DNA of 22,154 bases from Natrinema soli (lineage in GTDB: Archaea; Halobacteriota; Halobacteria; Halobacteriales; Natrialbaceae), in NCBI RefSeq assembly GCF_028618695.1, contig NZ_JAQIVI010000177.1, positions 1 to 22,154 on the forward strand, given 5' to 3'. Positions 21,658-22,154 of this stretch are shown here, piece after piece. The number at the start of each line of letters is the position of its first letter. Within the stretch, counting starts at the first letter, position 1. The notes below the pieces were generated by a model. The model saw only the letters and a list, made by a program, of their open reading frames with translations. It was not told the DNA's origin and made no database searches. The translations under genes were made by a program, and so were the position numbers.

Positions 21658-22154
21658 CCGAGAAACGAGTCGTCAGGAACCGAATCGTCGACAGCGGCGT
21701 CATCGCGGTCCTCCGCGGTATCGATGAGAACCAAATCGTCCCGGTCGCTCGTGCGATTCACGACGCGGGGGTGGACGCGCTCGAGATCACGGCGGACGGG
21801 ACTCGCGCGGCCGAGCAGATCGCGGCCGTCGACCGGGAACTCTCGGACACCGACGCGGTCGTCGGCGCGGGAACCGTCCTCGACGCGCCGACCGCTCAGT
21901 CGGTGATTGACGCGGGCGCGTCGTTCGTCGTCTCGCCCCACACCGATGCAGACGTGGTCCGAACCTGCAACCGACACGGCGTCCTCGTCGCACCCGGCGT
22001 GATGACGCCCACCGAGGCCGTGACGGCGATGGAAGCCGGCGCGGATCTTCTCAAACTGTTCCCCGCATCGACGGTCGGCCCGGACCACATCGGCGCGCTC
22101 GCGGGGCCGCTCGGCGACGTCGACATCGTTCCGACGGGCGGCGTCTCGCGCGAC
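21654..22154 (+). CDS. eda: KDPG aldolase (2-dehydro-3-deoxyphosphogluconate aldolase), truncated by the window end
   Basis: The first 167 residues of a roughly 210-residue class I aldolase of the KDPG/KHG family are present. The frame is open to the last base. E44 in ALEIT is the catalytic glutamate, K134 in LLKLFPAS the Schiff-base lysine, and GAGTVL (71-76), FVVSPH (91-96) and PTGGVS (160-165) are family motifs. The arginine usually found in LE-TLR (carboxylate contact) is not conserved here (LEITADGTR). It cleaves KDPG to pyruvate and glyceraldehyde-3-phosphate, completing the semi-phosphorylative Entner-Doudoroff route with the dehydratase at 18126. A KDG kinase would be expected outside the window. 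Confidence 0.9.
   Translation, partial: MTEKRVVRNRIVDSGVIAVLRGIDENQIVPVARAIHDAGVDALEITADGTRAAEQIAAVDRELSDTDAVVGAGTVLDAPTAQSVIDAGASFVVSPHTDADVVRTCNRHGVLVAPGVMTPTEAVTAMEAGADLLKLFPASTVGPDHIGALAGPLGDVDIVPTGGVSRD

Overview
The window reads as haloarchaeal chromosome or large replicon. It is GC-rich (visibly well above 60% inside genes), and the proteins are strongly acidic. There is a Tat-type lipoprotein signal, leaderless-style promoters with TATA boxes about 25-30 nt before start codons, an archaeal MBF1-like HTH protein, and a TrmB-type sugar regulator. No tRNA, rRNA, CRISPR or intact insertion sequence was seen.

Layout. (1) 1-371 is the 3' end of a membrane protein, followed by a 665-bp AT-rich intergenic region rich in palindromes. 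(2) 1037-2326 is an MFS transporter, convergent with a threonine-synthase-like PLP enzyme (2398-3576, minus). (3) 3711-5658 (minus) is a tight three-gene operon, SDR > KdgF-like cupin > FAH-family hydrolase, with ATGA overlaps. (4) 6344-7147 is an IclR regulator, separated from that operon by a 685-bp divergent region holding two near-identical 15-bp palindromes and 29-bp repeats. (5) 7172-8464 (minus) is a LarA/DUF2088-type protein, divergent from two enolase-superfamily genes (8557-9669 and 9705-10925). (6) 11264-14583 is a TAXI-type TRAP transporter: Tat lipoprotein, fused 4TM/12TM permease and an extra 77-residue membrane peptide. (7) 14977-15954 is a D-2-hydroxyacid dehydrogenase, followed by an AT-rich gap. 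(8) 16475-17965 holds two housekeeping-like genes, the MBF1-like protein and AlaX. (9) 18126-22154 is a second sugar-acid region: a gluconate/galactonate-type dehydratase, decayed maltodextrin genes (a GH13 scrap and a MalG-type permease remnant), TrmB and a KDPG aldolase cut by the window edge.

How the genes may work together. Regions 3-7 look like one sugar-acid catabolic regulon. The TRAP system would import an acidic sugar. Racemase/epimerase-like enzymes (DUF2088, KxK enolase) and a GalD-type dehydratase would produce a 2-keto-3-deoxy acid. SDR plus FAH hydrolase would then oxidise and cleave it, as in the diketo-hydrolase route known for L-rhamnose, giving pyruvate and a 2-hydroxyacid for the hydroxyacid dehydrogenase. 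A KdgF-like cupin raises the alternative of (unsaturated) uronates. IclR is the obvious candidate regulator. Region 9 resembles the haloarchaeal semi-phosphorylative Entner-Doudoroff pathway, with a near-consensus TrmB site before the dehydratase. Substrates are inferred from family membership and context only.
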